From Ailanthus altissimus (taxonomy: Eukaryota; Streptophyta; Magnoliopsida; Sapindales; Simaroubaceae), in assembly GCA_946807835.1 (NCBI GenBank), contig OX327704.1, forward strand, positions 4,712,001 to 4,776,000: a stretch of DNA of 64,000 bases, written 5' to 3'. The notes under the pieces are model-generated. The model searched no databases. It saw only the letters and a list, made by a program, of their open reading frames with translations, and had not been told where the DNA came from. Positions 21,178-32,950 of this stretch are shown piece after piece. The stretch's first letter is position 1. Each line of letters begins with the position of its first letter. Both the position numbers and the translations under genes were made by a program.

Positions 21178-23928
21178 ATGGGTAGCCTTACATTTTCTTG
21201 TCAAATTTTCTTTCTCCACTTACTGCTGCTATTCTTCTCTCAGAGTTGTGCAAAACTTTGTCCGCATGACCAAAGTTCTGCGTTGCTCCAATTTAAGCAA
21301 CTCTTTTCCTTCGAAAACCAATATTCTTTTTTTTCTGACAAAAATAACCAATCTCATTCTCATCCAAAGATGATGTCCTGGAAAGAGGATAAAGATTGCT
21401 GCTCATGGGAGGGAGTTACATGTGATATGGTGACGGGTCACGTGATTGGGCTCGACCTTAGTTGCAGCTGGCTTTACGGTAACATCCCTACCAACAGTAG
21501 CCTTTTCTTCCTTTCTCACTTGCAAAAGCTCAACCTCGCTTACAATGATTTCAATCTTTCTCAAATTTCTTCTAGTTTTAGTAAGCTTCCTTCTTTGACT
21601 CATCTAAACCTCTCTTCCTCTTTCTTCAAAGGTGAACTTCCATTTGAAATCTCCTACTTGTCTAAATTGGTTTCACTTGACCTCTCTTATAATTTTGATG
21701 TGAGAATTGAGACACCTGTTTGGAAAGGGCTAACTGAAAATATGACCAAGTTAGAGGAACTTATTCTAGATTCTGTAAACATGTCTACCATAGCCTTACC
21801 TAACTCCTTCGCCAATCTAACTTCTTCTTTGTCATCCCTGAGTCTTAAACTTTGTGTGTTGCAAGGAAACTTCCCGGAAAACATCTTCCTCCTACCACAC
21901 TTACAGTTGTTGATATTGGCTGATAACTACCACTTAATGCCACCAATGTTTCCAAAGGTTAACTGGAGCATTCCCCTTAGGCTTATGGATCTCTCAGGCT
22001 GCAATTTCAGTGGCTCAATTCCCGCATCCCTAGGTAATCTAACACAACTTTCTTATTTAGACTTGTCAGATAATCAACTAACTGGTCCAATTCCTTCCTC
22101 TGTAAGTGGGCTTCGAAATTTAGCTTTTATTGACTTGTCTTATAACTCTCTCAATGGGATTATTCCATTTACTCTATTTACTCTTCCTGCCCTAGAGCAA
22201 ATTCATTTTCGTGATAACCAGCTAACTGGATCAATTCCAAGTTTGATATTTGAACTCGGTAATTTGACTAATATTGACCTTTCTTCGAACAATTTAAGTG
22301 GCACTGTAGAGCTTAACATGTTCACGCGCCTCAAAAACCTTAAATTCCTTTCTCTTTCTCGTAATAGACTATCACTGACCACCACATTAGCTATCAACTC
22401 TTCCTTTCCTAATAATCTTTTGACATTGCTAGAACTGTCCACCTGCAACTTAAGCGTGTTTCCTGCTGACATCTTAAGAGGTCAAGACCAATTGCAGTCT
22501 CTGGATCTTTCTGAGAACAAAATCCATGGCAGGATTCCCAAGTGGATGAAGGACATGGCAAAAGACACTTTGTATTATCTAAATCTTTCTCACAACTTCC
22601 TGAGAGGAGACATAGAGCAACTTAAGTGGAAGAATCTTGGATCTTTTGATCTTCATTCCAACATGTTTCAAGGATCACTCGTATTTCCACCACCTTTGGT
22701 TTCGTTCTTTTCAGTTGCGAACAATAAATTGACAGGAGAGATTCCATCCTCATTTTGCAATTTAAGCTCCATTGAATATCTTGATCTGTCTAATAATAGT
22801 TTGAGTGGAAAAATTCCAGAAAATTTAGGAAACTCTTATACACTCTCAGTTTTATATCTGCAAAAGAACAACTTTCACGGCCGCATTCCAAAATCCTTTG
22901 CAAATGACAGTAGTTTGACCACTCTCAACCTTAATGGCAATCAGTTGGAGGGACCATTACCACTTTCTTGGGTTAATTGTGAGAGTTTGGAAGTTATTGA
23001 TGTCGGGAATAACAAGATCAATGATACATTTCCCAACTGGTTAGCGGATCTTCCAGAATTGCAAGTTCTCATCTTGCGTTCTAACAAATTTCATGGTTCC
23101 ATTGACAATTACAACACAAAATCTTCATTTCCCAAGTTGCGAATACTTGATCTCTCTCATAATGAATTCACAGGTATTTTGCCAAGAAGATTTTTCCAAA
23201 GTCTTGAAGCTGTGATGCAAGGGGATGACAATGGTGGTGAAGTGAAATATATGGAGCAGCCTATTGGTACTGGTGAATATTATTCAGTGTCTTTGACTTT
23301 AAAGGGAATTGACCTGGTGATGGAGAGAATTTTAACCATTTTTACAATCATTGATTTGTCAAACAACCAATTTGAGGGAGAAATTCCGAAAGTCATCGGA
23401 AATTTGATTCTACTCAAAGGGCTCAATTTTTCTCACAACAACCTTACAGGTCCTATTCCATCATCCCTGGGAAATCTAAAAGCTCTAGAATCTCTAGACC
23501 TATCTTCAAACAAGCTTGTTGGGGAGATTCCTTGGCAACTGACAAATTTGAATTTTCTTCAAGTTTTAAATCTTTCGGAAAACCAACTTGTGGGACGCAT
23601 ACCTCGAGATAACCACTTTGGTACCTTTCCAAGTAATTCCTTCAGTGGAAATTTGGGGTTGTGTGGATTTCCATTATTAAAAGAATGTAGCAATGATGAA
23701 GCACCAGAACCAACACCGACAAGATTTCATGAAGAAGATAGCACTTCAAACTGGTTTGATTGGAAATTCGCGGCGATGGGTTACACATCTGGATTGGTGA
23801 TTGGTTTATCTTTGGGATTTATGATATTTGCAACAGAAAGACCACAATGGTTTGTAAAGATGATTGAAAGGAAGCAAGCCAAGAAGGTGAGAAGACTAAT
23901 TAAACGAGGCAGAGCAACAAGAAATTAA
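21178..23928 (+). CDS. Leucine-rich-repeat receptor-like protein 2
   Basis: Intact, intronless gene of 916 residues, a close paralogue of the gene at 5001 and in the same orientation. It has a signal peptide (1-25), the conserved CAKLCPHDQSSALLQFKQLF entry, an N-cap with CCSWEGVTC (74-82), roughly 28 extracellular LRRs with many N-x-S/T glycosylation sites, an island domain at about 674-720, four further LRRs, a C-cap (NLGLCGFPLL, about 824), an acidic stretch, one transmembrane helix (about 867-889) and a basic 27-residue tail ending in RATRN. There is no kinase. By family it should act at the plasma membrane as a ligand-binding immune-type receptor that needs a partner kinase. Length and domain order are those of full-length Cf/Ve-type RLPs, so this copy is the likelier ancestral form of the pair. 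The ligand is unknown. Confidence 0.96.
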   Translation: MGSLTFSCQIFFLHLLLLFFSQSCAKLCPHDQSSALLQFKQLFSFENQYSFFSDKNNQSHSHPKMMSWKEDKDCCSWEGVTCDMVTGHVIGLDLSCSWLYGNIPTNSSLFFLSHLQKLNLAYNDFNLSQISSSFSKLPSLTHLNLSSSFFKGELPFEISYLSKLVSLDLSYNFDVRIETPVWKGLTENMTKLEELILDSVNMSTIALPNSFANLTSSLSSLSLKLCVLQGNFPENIFLLPHLQLLILADNYHLMPPMFPKVNWSIPLRLMDLSGCNFSGSIPASLGNLTQLSYLDLSDNQLTGPIPSSVSGLRNLAFIDLSYNSLNGIIPFTLFTLPALEQIHFRDNQLTGSIPSLIFELGNLTNIDLSSNNLSGTVELNMFTRLKNLKFLSLSRNRLSLTTTLAINSSFPNNLLTLLELSTCNLSVFPADILRGQDQLQSLDLSENKIHGRIPKWMKDMAKDTLYYLNLSHNFLRGDIEQLKWKNLGSFDLHSNMFQGSLVFPPPLVSFFSVANNKLTGEIPSSFCNLSSIEYLDLSNNSLSGKIPENLGNSYTLSVLYLQKNNFHGRIPKSFANDSSLTTLNLNGNQLEGPLPLSWVNCESLEVIDVGNNKINDTFPNWLADLPELQVLILRSNKFHGSIDNYNTKSSFPKLRILDLSHNEFTGILPRRFFQSLEAVMQGDDNGGEVKYMEQPIGTGEYYSVSLTLKGIDLVMERILTIFTIIDLSNNQFEGEIPKVIGNLILLKGLNFSHNNLTGPIPSSLGNLKALESLDLSSNKLVGEIPWQLTNLNFLQVLNLSENQLVGRIPRDNHFGTFPSNSFSGNLGLCGFPLLKECSNDEAPEPTPTRFHEEDSTSNWFDWKFAAMGYTSGLVIGLSLGFMIFATERPQWFVKMIERKQAKKVRRLIKRGRATRN

Positions 23929-25113
23929 TAAGTGTAATTAGTGCTTCTAAGTTCTAACTGGGTGAGTCTACCACTTCTCTGTATAGATGAGCATTTAGTT
24001 TTTTCACATCTTTCGTGTAGGTAATCAGGTCACAGATCAACAGGCGAATATGGGTCTAGAATTTTCTTTTCCAGTCGGAAAATTCTCCTCCTACTTGTGT
24101 CAAATCCCCGGTACGTCATGATTCTTGGAGTCGCTCTCATAATTAGTTACACCTATATTAACGTATTTTATGTGTTGTATCGTGTATTTATTTTTATGTA
24201 ATCCTTTTTTTCTCTTGTTTGTTTTATTTTACTATTTCAAATTTAATAAGGGATAAGGTTAATTACCAGAATATTTATCCGTGAACTCTTTGAAAATTTC
24301 TTGTTCTAGTAAACTACCTTTTCAAAATTTAGATACTCAAAAGGTATATATTGAGTTGAGATTATCTTCATTCAAGGATAACTATATTCTCGGAATTACT
24401 ACATTTTATGGGATAAGGTTCAAATTTCCTTGAAAATGGAATCACGGCAAAGAAATTTCAATTTTTTTTTACCAGAACAATCTAATTTTAAGCTTTTAAA
24501 AAAAATGATTCTTGATGCTAAAAATAAATTACTAATAAAATATATATAATACTCTAAAATAAGGGTGCAATGAACCTTATCCTTTATAAAATAAGACAAA
24601 CTAATTATCATTCTCCAGGGAAGAATTATCCCAACTTCTATAAAAGAAAAATAATTGCCACCAATCTTCATGTAGTAAGTTGTTTTATGACTGAAAGAAA
24701 ATCCAAATTAGATTAATCCTTTGTTATTAGGGCGTAGAATTGTGTATTATATTATATGAAAATAATGTATAATAAATAGCGTTTGATTGTTATAAAATCA
24801 TATAAACAATGATGGAAAAGGACACCACAAGCCAAATTAAAAAAGTATAATGATAAAAATTGACGATTTGGTGCCAAATTATCAACGGCGGATTTTGAAA
24901 TAATGTCTAAAAATATGATTAAGTCATAATTGCACTTCTAATTTTACCTAATAGTAAACCCAGTAAGTTTAATTGACAATCGTATTTCATGGAATTCTAC
25001 GGCACCAACATTTCCACACCAGTTATTTTCTTCACTTAGCTAATATCAGTGTCAATTAAATGCAAGGAATCCTTATTTAGGTAGCATTTCTTTGTCACAT
25101 TAATTTTGTGGTG
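23929..25113. other. 3' flank of RLP 2 and AT-rich DNA
   Basis: The first 200 bp are probably the 3' untranslated region. The remainder is AT-rich with no convincing open frame or element boundary. Confidence 0.5.
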
Positions 25114-25603
25114 TGGTATTTGAGAATGTATTTTAAATAAATAAATATAAAAGTAAGTATTAAAATAGAAAAAAAGAGTTGAAAAAAAAAAAATCCAAAT
25201 TATAAGAGGTTTGGGCACAATAATGCTGTGCATAGGCATTGCAGTGCCTAAGTTTATGAGCTGGACATTATAATGCTAAACTCTTTGGATTGAGCATTGT
25301 GACGCCCAATCGAGCACCACAATGCTTAGAATGAGTGTCGTAGCGCTCAGGCCTAGAGATTTATGAGTCTTCAATGAGCTACTTACCCCTTTTAATTAGT
25401 ATAGCCTTTTAAAGAGGTGTTGTGTCTCTCTAAAGAGACACTTACACTCTATAAATATTACAAGCACACTTAAATTGAAGTAATTAACTTCTCTTCTCAT
25501 TCTTTGATTCACATTCTTTCTAATTAACCACTTTTCTAAGTGAAATACTTGTTGTTCAAGGAGAATATATTTGATGTGAGCCTTTATATTCTCTAATAAA
25601 TGA
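25114..25603 (+). repeat. 5' LTR of the old Copia element
   Basis: Matches 30192-30663. Shared blocks include TATTTTAAATAAA, a GC patch with GTGCT/GCGCTCA words, AGAGACACTTACACTCTATA (with the TATA box) and GAATATATTTGATGTG near the end. Confidence 0.8.
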
Positions 25604-26685
25604 TCGATGCCTCACGCATACGTGAATATTATAAATTAGTACATTAGACCATACAAGATAAAATTAGAATGCATACGTATAATCCTTCCATCACTTATAC
25701 CATGAATGAGCAAGGATATAGATCAGCATCGTCAAATCTCTATGTGCTCATCCAAAATCTTATCTCCAGATCCGCATCTTGATGAATAATATAAATAAAC
25801 ACTTTTATTATATTATTTAACCTTGTGAAAAACTTCTTTTTTCGAGTTTATTGCTCACGATCGTAAGAATTTTTTAGATACAATCTTAAAGCATTGGATA
25901 TATAACCCACTTATGTAAGTTAATGGATCCCATATCTATGCACACCAGACTCTATGAGCGTTGGACCACACTCAGCGACACGTAGCGGTCAGACTATGAA
26001 AAGTCTCTGACATCCGTGGAACTAAAGTATGGTGGATCACTTATAAGTCCACCATGGCACTTAGGTCAAAAGATCACATATACTTCTCAACTCGAGAGGA
26101 CTTACTATTGACGATTTTCTAGGATATCTATTGGGGTCCTAGTGAGTCTGTCCAGTATTCAGTCCTAACTGAATACTCATATGCCTATACGAGTTCTAAG
26201 CTCATAGTCAGCTAAAAACAACCATCTGTACCCTATAAATATAAATATACACTAATCTATATGAAATAGATTTACCTATAGACTTGTATTTGTGAAAATA
26301 GATTAGGAATATAGTGTTTGAGAACACACTTGCGTAATGATATTTTTTAGCATCTATTACAACTATTTACAACTATGTCATTACTAGTGTACCCTTAGGT
26401 CTTTGTCCCATTATAGATAAGGTTTTGACTCCTTAGATCTCGCTGACTCTTATAACCTACTAATTATTAGCATTTATAACCTTCAGCTTTGTTAACTCTT
26501 AGCACCTGTCTAAACTCATTTAGACCATATCTAAACCCTTTTAGATTATATAGTGTCTGTAATATGACAAGCATCATTACTATTTTAGAAAGAGTGTTAG
26601 CGATTTAATAAAATACACATTGTATAAATACTATTAAATAGGTATTCATATTAATAGAGATGATACGTAAGCACATACCCTAACA
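25601..26685 (-). repeat. Possible solo LTR in opposite orientation
   Basis: On the minus strand this segment begins TGTTAGGGTATGTGCTTAC and ends ...GGCATCGATCA, i.e. TG...CA. It starts where the 5' LTR ends and stops just before the Copia coding region, replacing the expected primer site and gag. No matching target duplication was found (ATAAA left, ATTTT right), so a deletion probably accompanied it, or the call is wrong. Confidence 0.35.
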
Positions 26686-26704
26686 ATTTTTAAAAGAGAA
26701 AGAG

Positions 26705-29600
26705 ATGAATAAGTTTATCTTAGTGATTCCCATTCTACATTGGTGGCAGAAAAAGGGAAAAGTTCTCATTAAACTTACTTTTGGGAAGTCTTTTATATTA
26801 AATAATATTCTTTATATTCTCAATATTAGATACAATCTTGTTTCTATATTTATGCTAGTAAAAGTAAATATAAAAGTTTACTTTAAAGGGGACAAATATG
26901 TAATAACTAAGGGTGGGACATTTATTAAAAAAAGATATTCTTCCGATGAATTTTTCAAACTCAATATACTTAATATGCTAATTAATAAAGATATTTATGT
27001 TGCTTATATTGTTAAATCTTTCAATTTATGACATGATAGACTAGGTCGCTTGAATTATCTTTATATAAGAGAGATAAAAAGATTTAGTTTGCTATCTAAT
27101 ATAAGTTTATATAAAATGCATCAATATGATGTATGTATGAAAAGAAAGTCCATTAAGAAAAGTTGTAAACCTATAACTTTTAGACAAACTAAATTGCTTA
27201 GTTTGATTCATAGTGACTTAGGTGATCTTAAAGATATCATGACTAAAGGGGGAAAAGAATTTTACATAACCTTTATTGATGATTTCTCAAAATATACTAA
27301 GGCATATTTGTTAAGAAATAAAGATGAGTCATATGATAAGTTCTTAATCTACAAACAAGAAGTTAAAAATCGACTTGGTAGAAAAATTAAGAGACTAAGA
27401 ACTAATAGAGAAAGAGAGAGTATATGTCTAACTTGTTTAGTTCCTACTGTGAGGACAGTAGAATTATATATGAAGTTACACTACCATACTCACCTGAATC
27501 TAATGAGGTGGCTAAAAGGAAAAATAAAACCTTAAAGAAAATAATAAACTGTTTGTTGATTAATTCTCGGGTACCTATGAATTTATGGAGGGTAGTAATA
27601 TTGACTGCTTGTCATATACAAAATAGAATTCCCTATAAAAAAAAATAGGAATTATATCCTATTAGTTATGGAAAGGTTATGCTCTTAATATTTTATATCT
27701 CAAAGTGTGAAGAGTCTTGCAAAAGTTCTTATTCCAGATCCTAAAAAGAAAAGGATGAGACTTAAGACAGTTGATTGTATATTCATAGGTTATACCCAGA
27801 ATAGTACTGCATATAGATTCTTGGTATTAAAGGATACCATCGGGTTGTTTGATGCAAACAACATAAAAGAATCTAAAAATGCAAAGTTCTTTGAGTCTAC
27901 CTTTCCTAAGAAAGCTAATGCAGATAAAAGTATGACTTATGTAAAGGTTAGTGTAGATCCTCCCGAGAGCTTTAACAATAAACTTAGGAGAAGTAAAAGA
28001 ATAAGGAAGGTTATTAGTTTTGGTAATGATTTTTATGTTTTTGTCTTTTAAAGAGAACCTTAAGACTTTTAGTAAGGCTATGACTTCTCATGGTGCTCCT
28101 TAATAGAGGGAGACAATTAATGATGAAATCAACTCAATCATGAGTAATCATGTATGAAATTAGTTAATTTACCTCTGAGTTTCAAGCTGATTGGTTGTAA
28201 ATGGATCTTTGAAAGGAAGACGAGGACTGAAGGTACTATTGAGAAGTATAAGGCAATGTTGGTTGCCAAATGGTTCACTCAAAAGAAAGACTTAAATAAC
28301 TTTGATACTTACACTTCTTAACTAGAATTATATCAATTAGAACTTTGATTCTATTAGTTACAATATATGATTTGTTCATACACCAAATGAATATAAAGAC
28401 TACCTTTCAAAATGGTGATTTAGAAGAAGAAATTTACATGAAACAATTAGAAGGTTGTGTTGGTATTAGTGCATAGCATAAAGTATATAAGTTGGTCAAG
28501 TCTTTGTATGGCTTGAAATAAGCATCAAAACAGTGGCATAAGAAGTTTGACAATGCTCTAATATCAAATGGTTTTATAATAAATGATTTTGATAAGTGTG
28601 TATAATATATAACCTTTTATACTAATAGATATGTTATTATATGTCTATATGTGGATGACATACTTATATTCAATCTTAGTATGAAAGTGATAATTGAGAT
28701 TAAGAGATTTTTATTAAATGTGTTTGATGTAAAAGATTTAGGAGAAACTAATGCAACATTTGGGAGAAACTGATGCAATATTTAGGGTAAAGATTATGAG
28801 AACATCTAATAGTCTTAATTTATCACAAGAACATTATGTAGAAAAGTTTATTGAGAGGTTTGGGTATACAGCATACAAACTAGTAGCAACACCTTATGAT
28901 GTTAGAGTTAAACTTTAAAAGAATGTTGAACATAGTGACGATCAGAATTAGTATACCCAAATTGTTGATAGTATCATATACTTATTGAATACTACTAGAT
29001 CTAATATAGCATATGCAGTAAAAAGATTGAATAGGTATAGTCAAAATCTAATAAGAGAGCATTAGAGTGCCTTAGATAGAGTTACAAAATATCTAATAGG
29101 CACTAAAACTTATGTACTTTCATATAGTAGAACACAACCTGTGATTAAAGATTATTTTGATGCTAATTGGATATCTAAATCCAATGAGGTCAAGTCTATT
29201 AGTGGATATGTCTTTATTTTGAGTAAAAGAGCCATATATTAAAAATTTACTAAGCAATCTTGTATAGCATGATTTACCATGGAATAGAAAATAATATTCT
29301 TATAAAAGGTTTATTCTGAGGCTGGGTAATCAAGGACACTCATGATGATATTCCCATTAGTTTTCACCCCATACAATAATTTTTATAAATTGTGATTATT
29401 TAGCAGCGATTGCTAGAGTAAAGAGTGAAATATATAATGAAAAATGTAGATATATCCGTCTATTACATGGCATCATTAAGCAGCTGCTAGAATCTAGAGT
29501 AGTGAGCCTAGATTATGTAAGGTCAGAGAAGAACTCGGTCAATCCTTTAATAAAGTCATTAAATAGGAGATTAGTGGAAGATACGTCGAGGGGGATGAGA
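26705..29600 (+). pseudogene. Degenerate Copia polyprotein (protease to RNase H)
   Basis: The plus strand shows, in order: the protease/pre-integrase region (NNILYILNIRYNLVSIF, 26705-27031); integrase (HSDLGDLKDIM, FIDDFSKYTKAYLLRNKDES, 27050-27650); RT blocks with many stops (28160-29000); and RNase H (CRYIRLLHGIIKQLLESR, YVRSEKNSVNPL, 29390-29560). The third catalytic integrase residue, the E of the usual A-E-R-K-N-x-T motif, is lysine here (AKRKNKTL; codon AAA at 27514-27516). Numerous stops and frameshifts show the element cannot move by itself. Confidence 0.85.
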
Positions 29601-30191
29601 CTTCTACCTAGAACATGAGATAAGAGTGATGGTAACCCTACTTATGTGATTGGAGATCCTATTGAAGTAGGTTCATAAGGGTAAGAATAAGTCACTTATT
29701 ATCTTGTTGTACTATCGATTTTTTGTGAGTCTCTTCCTATGACGAAGTAGTGCATTTGCAGTGAAAAATGGTGAGTTAGTCTTTTAATAAACTCCATAAC
29801 CCTTTATAGGATGATATGTTCAACCTACAAGACAAACTTGATGGAGTGTCACCTATATGAATGTGAAATTGGGTCAGTTCCTATGAGGGCTAAGCAGGCT
29901 TTTCTAAAGCACTTATAAAACCAAGAAGGCACGTGACTATTAATAGTGCCAAACTACGGACATAGACAGGTTATTAAGAGTTTAACTTGATACTTTAATC
30001 CTCTATTTTATATTCAAAAGAATAAAGATTGATAAAAACTTAGTTTCATATAGTTCCTATAAAATACAGTTGTTTAATAAGTTGATTTATTCATAGTTTG
30101 AAAGAGCACCAATTCTTATAAGTTAAAATTCTACTTTGATATGTGATTGATTTGATTCACATTAGTTTATTTGAAATATATGGAGGATTAT

Positions 30192-30663
30192 TGGTATTTG
30201 AAAGTATATTTTAAATAAACAAATATAAAATCAAGCATTAGAGTAAAGAAAAAGAGCCAAGAAGAGAAAGCAAGACAAAGGGAAGTGCCTCAACTTATGA
30301 GCTGGGCACCGCGGTGCTGAGCTAAGAATACATCAGTGCTCAACTCTCTAGACTGAGTGTTGTGGCGCTCAACTGGGTGCCAACGGCTTATAGTTGTTGG
30401 ATGCCATGGCGCTTATTAGATTTGTGACTCTCCAAAGAGTAACCTACCCCTTCTAAATGGTGTGGCCTTTCAAAGAAGTGTTGTGTCTTCCCAGAGAGAC
30501 ACTTACACTCTATAAATACTACAGGTATACTTGAATTAAAGCAATTAACTTCTCTTCTCATTTCTTGATTCATATTTTCTCTAATCAACCACTTTCTAAG
30601 TGAAACACTTATTGTCCAAGAAGAATATATTTGATGTGCACCTTTATATTCTCTAATAAGTCA
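30192..30663 (+). repeat. 3' LTR of the old Copia element
   Basis: Partner of 25114-25603. It contains the GC patch with GGGCACCGCGGTGCTGAG near 30303 and the TATA-containing CTCTATAAATACTACAGG at about 30509. It ends TAAGTCA at 30663. Confidence 0.8.
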
Positions 30664-30952
30664 TTGAATCCTAGAACTATCCTACCTCTAACCCAACTAT
30701 GCCATTGATTATTATCAATAGTAGGAATAGAAATAGTTTAAGGACAATGCTAAGCATATCTTGAGTTCCATATTATTCTTTTTGTATCCTTGTGTTATTT
30801 CTCTCATACAATATATATTAATCAACATTAAATCTAATTGGCTTAAATTAGTTAAGGATTGAAATCTTTTTAGATATATAACTCGAGCCTATTTTGAATC
30901 TACAGATGTCTAGGATGACCAAGACTTACAGGTGTTAAATTATCGAGGGAGT

Positions 30953-30998
30953 ATATAAAGGAAAAGAAGTTTGACATATAAAGGAAAAGAAGTTTGAC
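30953..30998 (+). repeat. Two-copy 23-bp tandem repeat
   Basis: The unit ATATAAAGGAAAAGAAGTT plus four bases (TGAC) occurs twice without interruption. The surrounding 30664-31198 has no gene. Confidence 0.8.
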
Positions 30999-31198
30999 GG
31001 GGCCAATTGTATATATAATAAATTTAAGGAAATTTTTAAAAAAAAAATTGAAAGGGCAATTATAAATTTGAAGGCTGCTGTCAGGGCTTGGGGACAATGG
31101 CTTCCCTAGGCCTTGCAACAAGTCCACCATTACGTATTCTTCACTACAGGGCCAAGACTTGCTACTTACATAAGCACTGGTATTATTCATTAATAACA

Positions 31199-31606
31199 TG
31201 TGTTTAATTTGGGTGGACTCGCCAATGATGAGTTGATCCGACCCAAATGTATAAAATAACTACTTAGTGATAATTATGTAAATGAGTGGAAACTTATTGC
31301 ATAACTACACCATTCACTTTTACGGTAGTTGGTAAAACTAACTATTACCACAATTATGTTATTTGCTTTTTGTAAAAGTACAAAGATGAAAAGAAAATAA
31401 TAAAAATTATTTTTTAATTTTTCTTTAAACACAGTGAGATCTTATTATATGAATTAAGGGAAAGTTTCATTCATAATTATTCTCCAACCAAAAACAATAG
31501 CATAAATTTGTTAGTTCTTAAAAAGCTTTTCTCATCAACATCTGGGTACCTTATTTATGTTTGATTAATGCGAAATTTCAACATTAGTATCAGAGCCTAT
31601 ATGTTT
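31199..31606 (+). repeat. LTR end and tRNA-Met-type primer-binding site
   Basis: TTTCAACA is followed by TTAGTATCAGAGCC at about 31588-31601, close to TGGTATCAGAGC, the initiator-Met tRNA primer site of many plant LTR retrotransposons. An upstream TATAAAATA (about 31250) and a TG-starting boundary near 31199 fit an LTR of about 390 bp. No partner LTR was found. It is followed abruptly by Gypsy sequence, so this is a truncated piece. Confidence 0.45.
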
Positions 31607-31639
31607 TGTGTTTTGTATTTGGTGTTTTTAACCTCAACA

Positions 31640-32638
31640 TTGAATATTTCTAAAAATGGCGATCAAATGTCAAGTGATGGCTGACTTTTATTAGAATTTG
31701 AACCAGCGATGGAAGATGACACATTACTATCAAAACCTCAGGAAGAAGAGAAAGATTGGAAAACGCATATAAATTGGTCATCTAACCAAAACAGCTCAGT
31801 GTTAGAAGTTAGAATAAAAAGTTCAAACGGGTTAATTTTAGATCATGTAGTGAGGTTACTGTCTTCAGCATCTATTAATGATGAAGAGTATGCCGCCTTG
31901 ATAAAAATGTTTGAAAATAGAGAGATAAGTGATGGTTAAGAAGCTACATGTGTACACGGACTTCATCCTGGTTATTTTTTAATAGAAAGGAGATACATTA
32001 TGGAGGAAAGAAGGGAAATAAAGCTACCTTAACAAAGCAAAGAATGGGATAGGTAGTTGCAGGAGGTGACAATCAATCAAAATCCCAGAAACAGCAACAG
32101 ATGAGTAGACATGTTGAGATATAATCTTCAGTAGCCAAACACTCCTTCAAGAAAGTTATCCCACTTGCCACAAAAGAGAAGTCTGTGACAGAAGATGAAA
32201 CTAAATAACCACTTGAAGCTATGATAAAGAATGTAATTGTAATTACAACTCTTTTAGATGGATGAAACCTTACATTGATTTCTTACAAAATAGATAACTT
32301 AAAGTAGATAAGAAGGAAACTCGCAAGCTTAGAAGCAAAGTGGGGAGATTCGTGCTTATGGACGGAGAACTATACATAAGAGCATTTGTTAGACCGTACA
32401 TAAGAACTAATCAATTGAATTAAAAAACCAAAAACAAAAGGCAGGGAAAGTTGGAAGATATAACAACCCACTTTCCTCAAGAATAGAAATAGCAAAACTA
32501 GTAAGAAGTGCTTACGTGGAAGTAAGGATCTCTGCAAATACATTAAAGACACTCTTTCCCAATAGAGGGGTCGAAGTGAAAAGGCTTGAAAGTGGTCGGA
32601 CCAATACTAGATAGTCCAACAATAGAAAAGCTAGCAAA
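31640..32638 (+). pseudogene. Ty3/Gypsy RNase H to integrase-linker fragment
   Basis: The plus strand reads FEPAMEDDTLLS, DWKTHINWSSNQNSS, LDHVVRLLSSASIN and DEEYAALI, the Tat-type Gypsy RNase H pattern D-G-S-S-N...G...A-S-N-N-E-A-E-Y-E-A-L-I in decayed form. At 32255-32400 it reads WMKPYIDFL and LMDGELYIRAFVRPY, the linker to the integrase zinc finger. It is interrupted at 32638 by the Copia insertion and resumes after 38944. Confidence 0.7.
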
Positions 32639-32643
32639 GGAAG
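32639..32643. repeat. Target duplication GGAAG (left)
   Basis: GGAAG directly precedes the Copia element and is repeated directly after it at 38940-38944, as expected for a 5-bp integration duplication. Confidence 0.9.
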
Positions 32644-32950
32644 TGACACAATTTATAAGAAATGATAGATTAACAAGAACAGAACTTTAATGTTGTAACC
32701 TTTATGCTTTCTATGGAGAGACTTCTTGTAGAAGAGCTACTACATTTTATTCATTAACTCAATTATATACTTAAGATACAGAAAATGATGGATACAAATC
32801 AATAACAACTTGTTTAATTTTAAAACTCAAAACCTAGAAAATAGAAGATAGCATATGCTTTTAACTGAAACATTTGACTGAGTTATTAGAATTCAAAAAC
32901 AATTAAAACATAAACTTATCATAATTATAGAAAAATATCAACTTTCAACA
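32644..32950 (-). repeat. 3' LTR of the complete Copia element
   Basis: 307 bp. On the minus strand it begins TGTTGAAAGTTG and ends TTGTGTCA. Nearly identical to 38634-38939. Confidence 0.93.

Larger units (their letters stand above)
25114..30663 (+). mobile_element. Old Ty1/Copia retrotransposon
   Basis: Two direct repeats of about 480 bp flank a degenerate Copia polyprotein in plus orientation. Both begin TGGTATTTGA and end in CTCTAATAA plus 3 bp. The order protease, integrase, RT, RNase H identifies Ty1/Copia. The repeats differ at many positions, so the insertion is old. The gag region and primer-binding site are missing; in their place lies an LTR-like segment in the opposite orientation. 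Confidence 0.8.
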
